A stretch of DNA of 64,000 nt from Musa acuminata AAA Group (lineage: Eukaryota > Streptophyta > Magnoliopsida > Zingiberales > Musaceae), in NCBI RefSeq assembly GCF_036884655.1, contig NC_088339.1, positions 25,873,501-25,937,500 on the forward strand, written 5' to 3'. The translations under genes were made by a program, and so were the position numbers. Shown here piece by piece: positions 63,640 through 64,000 of this stretch; position 1 is the stretch's first letter; every line of letters begins with the position of its first letter. Below the pieces are notes generated by a model. The model was not told where the DNA came from, did no database searches, and saw only the letters and a program-made list of their open reading frames with translations.

Positions 63640-63910
63640 AAGCACATATGATGGGTGCGGATGACATGTCGCGTATAGACACTCTTTTAATTCAATGGAG
63701 GTGTACTATATCTCCTGCTTTTGTCGTTCATAGATTCCCTCTCTCCCGCATGGAAAGCCCTAGGCCAAAAGAGCTTGGGTTTCCGGATCGAACACTCGCT
63801 GATCCCTCCCGTCTCTCTTGCCCCGAGCTAGCCTTCGGTTTGGCTGAAGATTGAAAGCTGAATCGCAGTGGAAGAAGCAAGAGAGTTCGCGTTCGGCTTC
63901 CTCGTAGAAG
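63640..63910 (+). other. Probable 5' UTR exon of a gene running off the right edge
   Basis: After the telomere-like tract the DNA has the mixed CT-rich, GC-balanced look of a leader. It reaches a good donor, GTAGAAG before GTACTC, near 63910, and is followed by a T-rich stretch like an intron start. The open frame at 63648-63854 ends at a stop before the donor, so this exon is probably untranslated. The gene itself lies outside the window. Confidence 0.35.
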
Positions 63911-64000
63911 GTACTCATTCTTTGCCCAGGTTCGAGTTCAAGTTCAGATTTTTTTTCTCCCTTTCTTGTTCACCTCTCGTCTATCGCTTAACTTTGTTCC

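Overview
This is a 64 kb stretch of plant nuclear DNA. Genes contain GT-AG introns, introns and spacers are AT-rich, several 5' coding ends are GC-rich, and there are many TA, GA and CT microsatellites. The products are typical of land plants: PsaH, PRONE-type RopGEF, Dof, NAC, TON1-recruiting-motif-like protein, AG-peptide and a Shaker-type K+ channel. The channel most resembles what I recall of rice KAT1, which points to a monocot. A non-grass monocot such as banana (Musaceae) is my guess and is not proven. No bacterial, viral or CRISPR locus was seen, and no complete transposon.

Layout, left to right. A 14-exon guanylate-binding-protein-like GTPase of the GBPL3 type is on + (1504-13976). 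It is convergent with a 3-exon NAC gene of the NAC073/SND2-like clade on - (17759-15274), whose second intron holds a long foldback repeat. A 7-exon dihydroorotase (PYR4) is on - (23202-20180). After about 5.7 kb without a clear gene comes an 11-exon inward-rectifier K+ channel of the KAT type on + (28908-32574). A doubtful small gene follows on - (about 34115-33651). Next are an arabinogalactan peptide on + (35060-35260), a short Dof factor on - (36873-36514), a TRM-like DUF3741/DUF4378 protein on - (41684-38999), and a RopGEF on + (44248-46227). The RopGEF is tail-to-tail with PsaH on - (47099-46527). An 8-exon TSO1-like CXC (CPP/TCX) factor is on - (55897-49073). Finally, an RH35/DDX41-like DEAD-box helicase is on + (57919-61376). 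The right end carries unexplained exon-like pieces and a probable 5' untranslated exon of a gene that starts beyond the window.

The genes are functionally unrelated housekeeping, regulatory and transport genes, as expected in a eukaryotic gene-rich region. Exon joins were worked out by hand from GT/AG sites, reading phase and remembered family sequence. In all multi-exon genes the phases close without a frameshift, so nearly all look intact.

The most notable non-genic structures are the gapless foldback in the NAC intron (about 158-nt arms, 6-nt loop), two intronic tandem duplications of about 160-166 bp, a 48-bp duplication carrying TATA-like motifs upstream of the GBPL3 gene, and a GC-rich insertion in GBPL3 intron 1. 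I did not find a convincing previously undescribed biological system.
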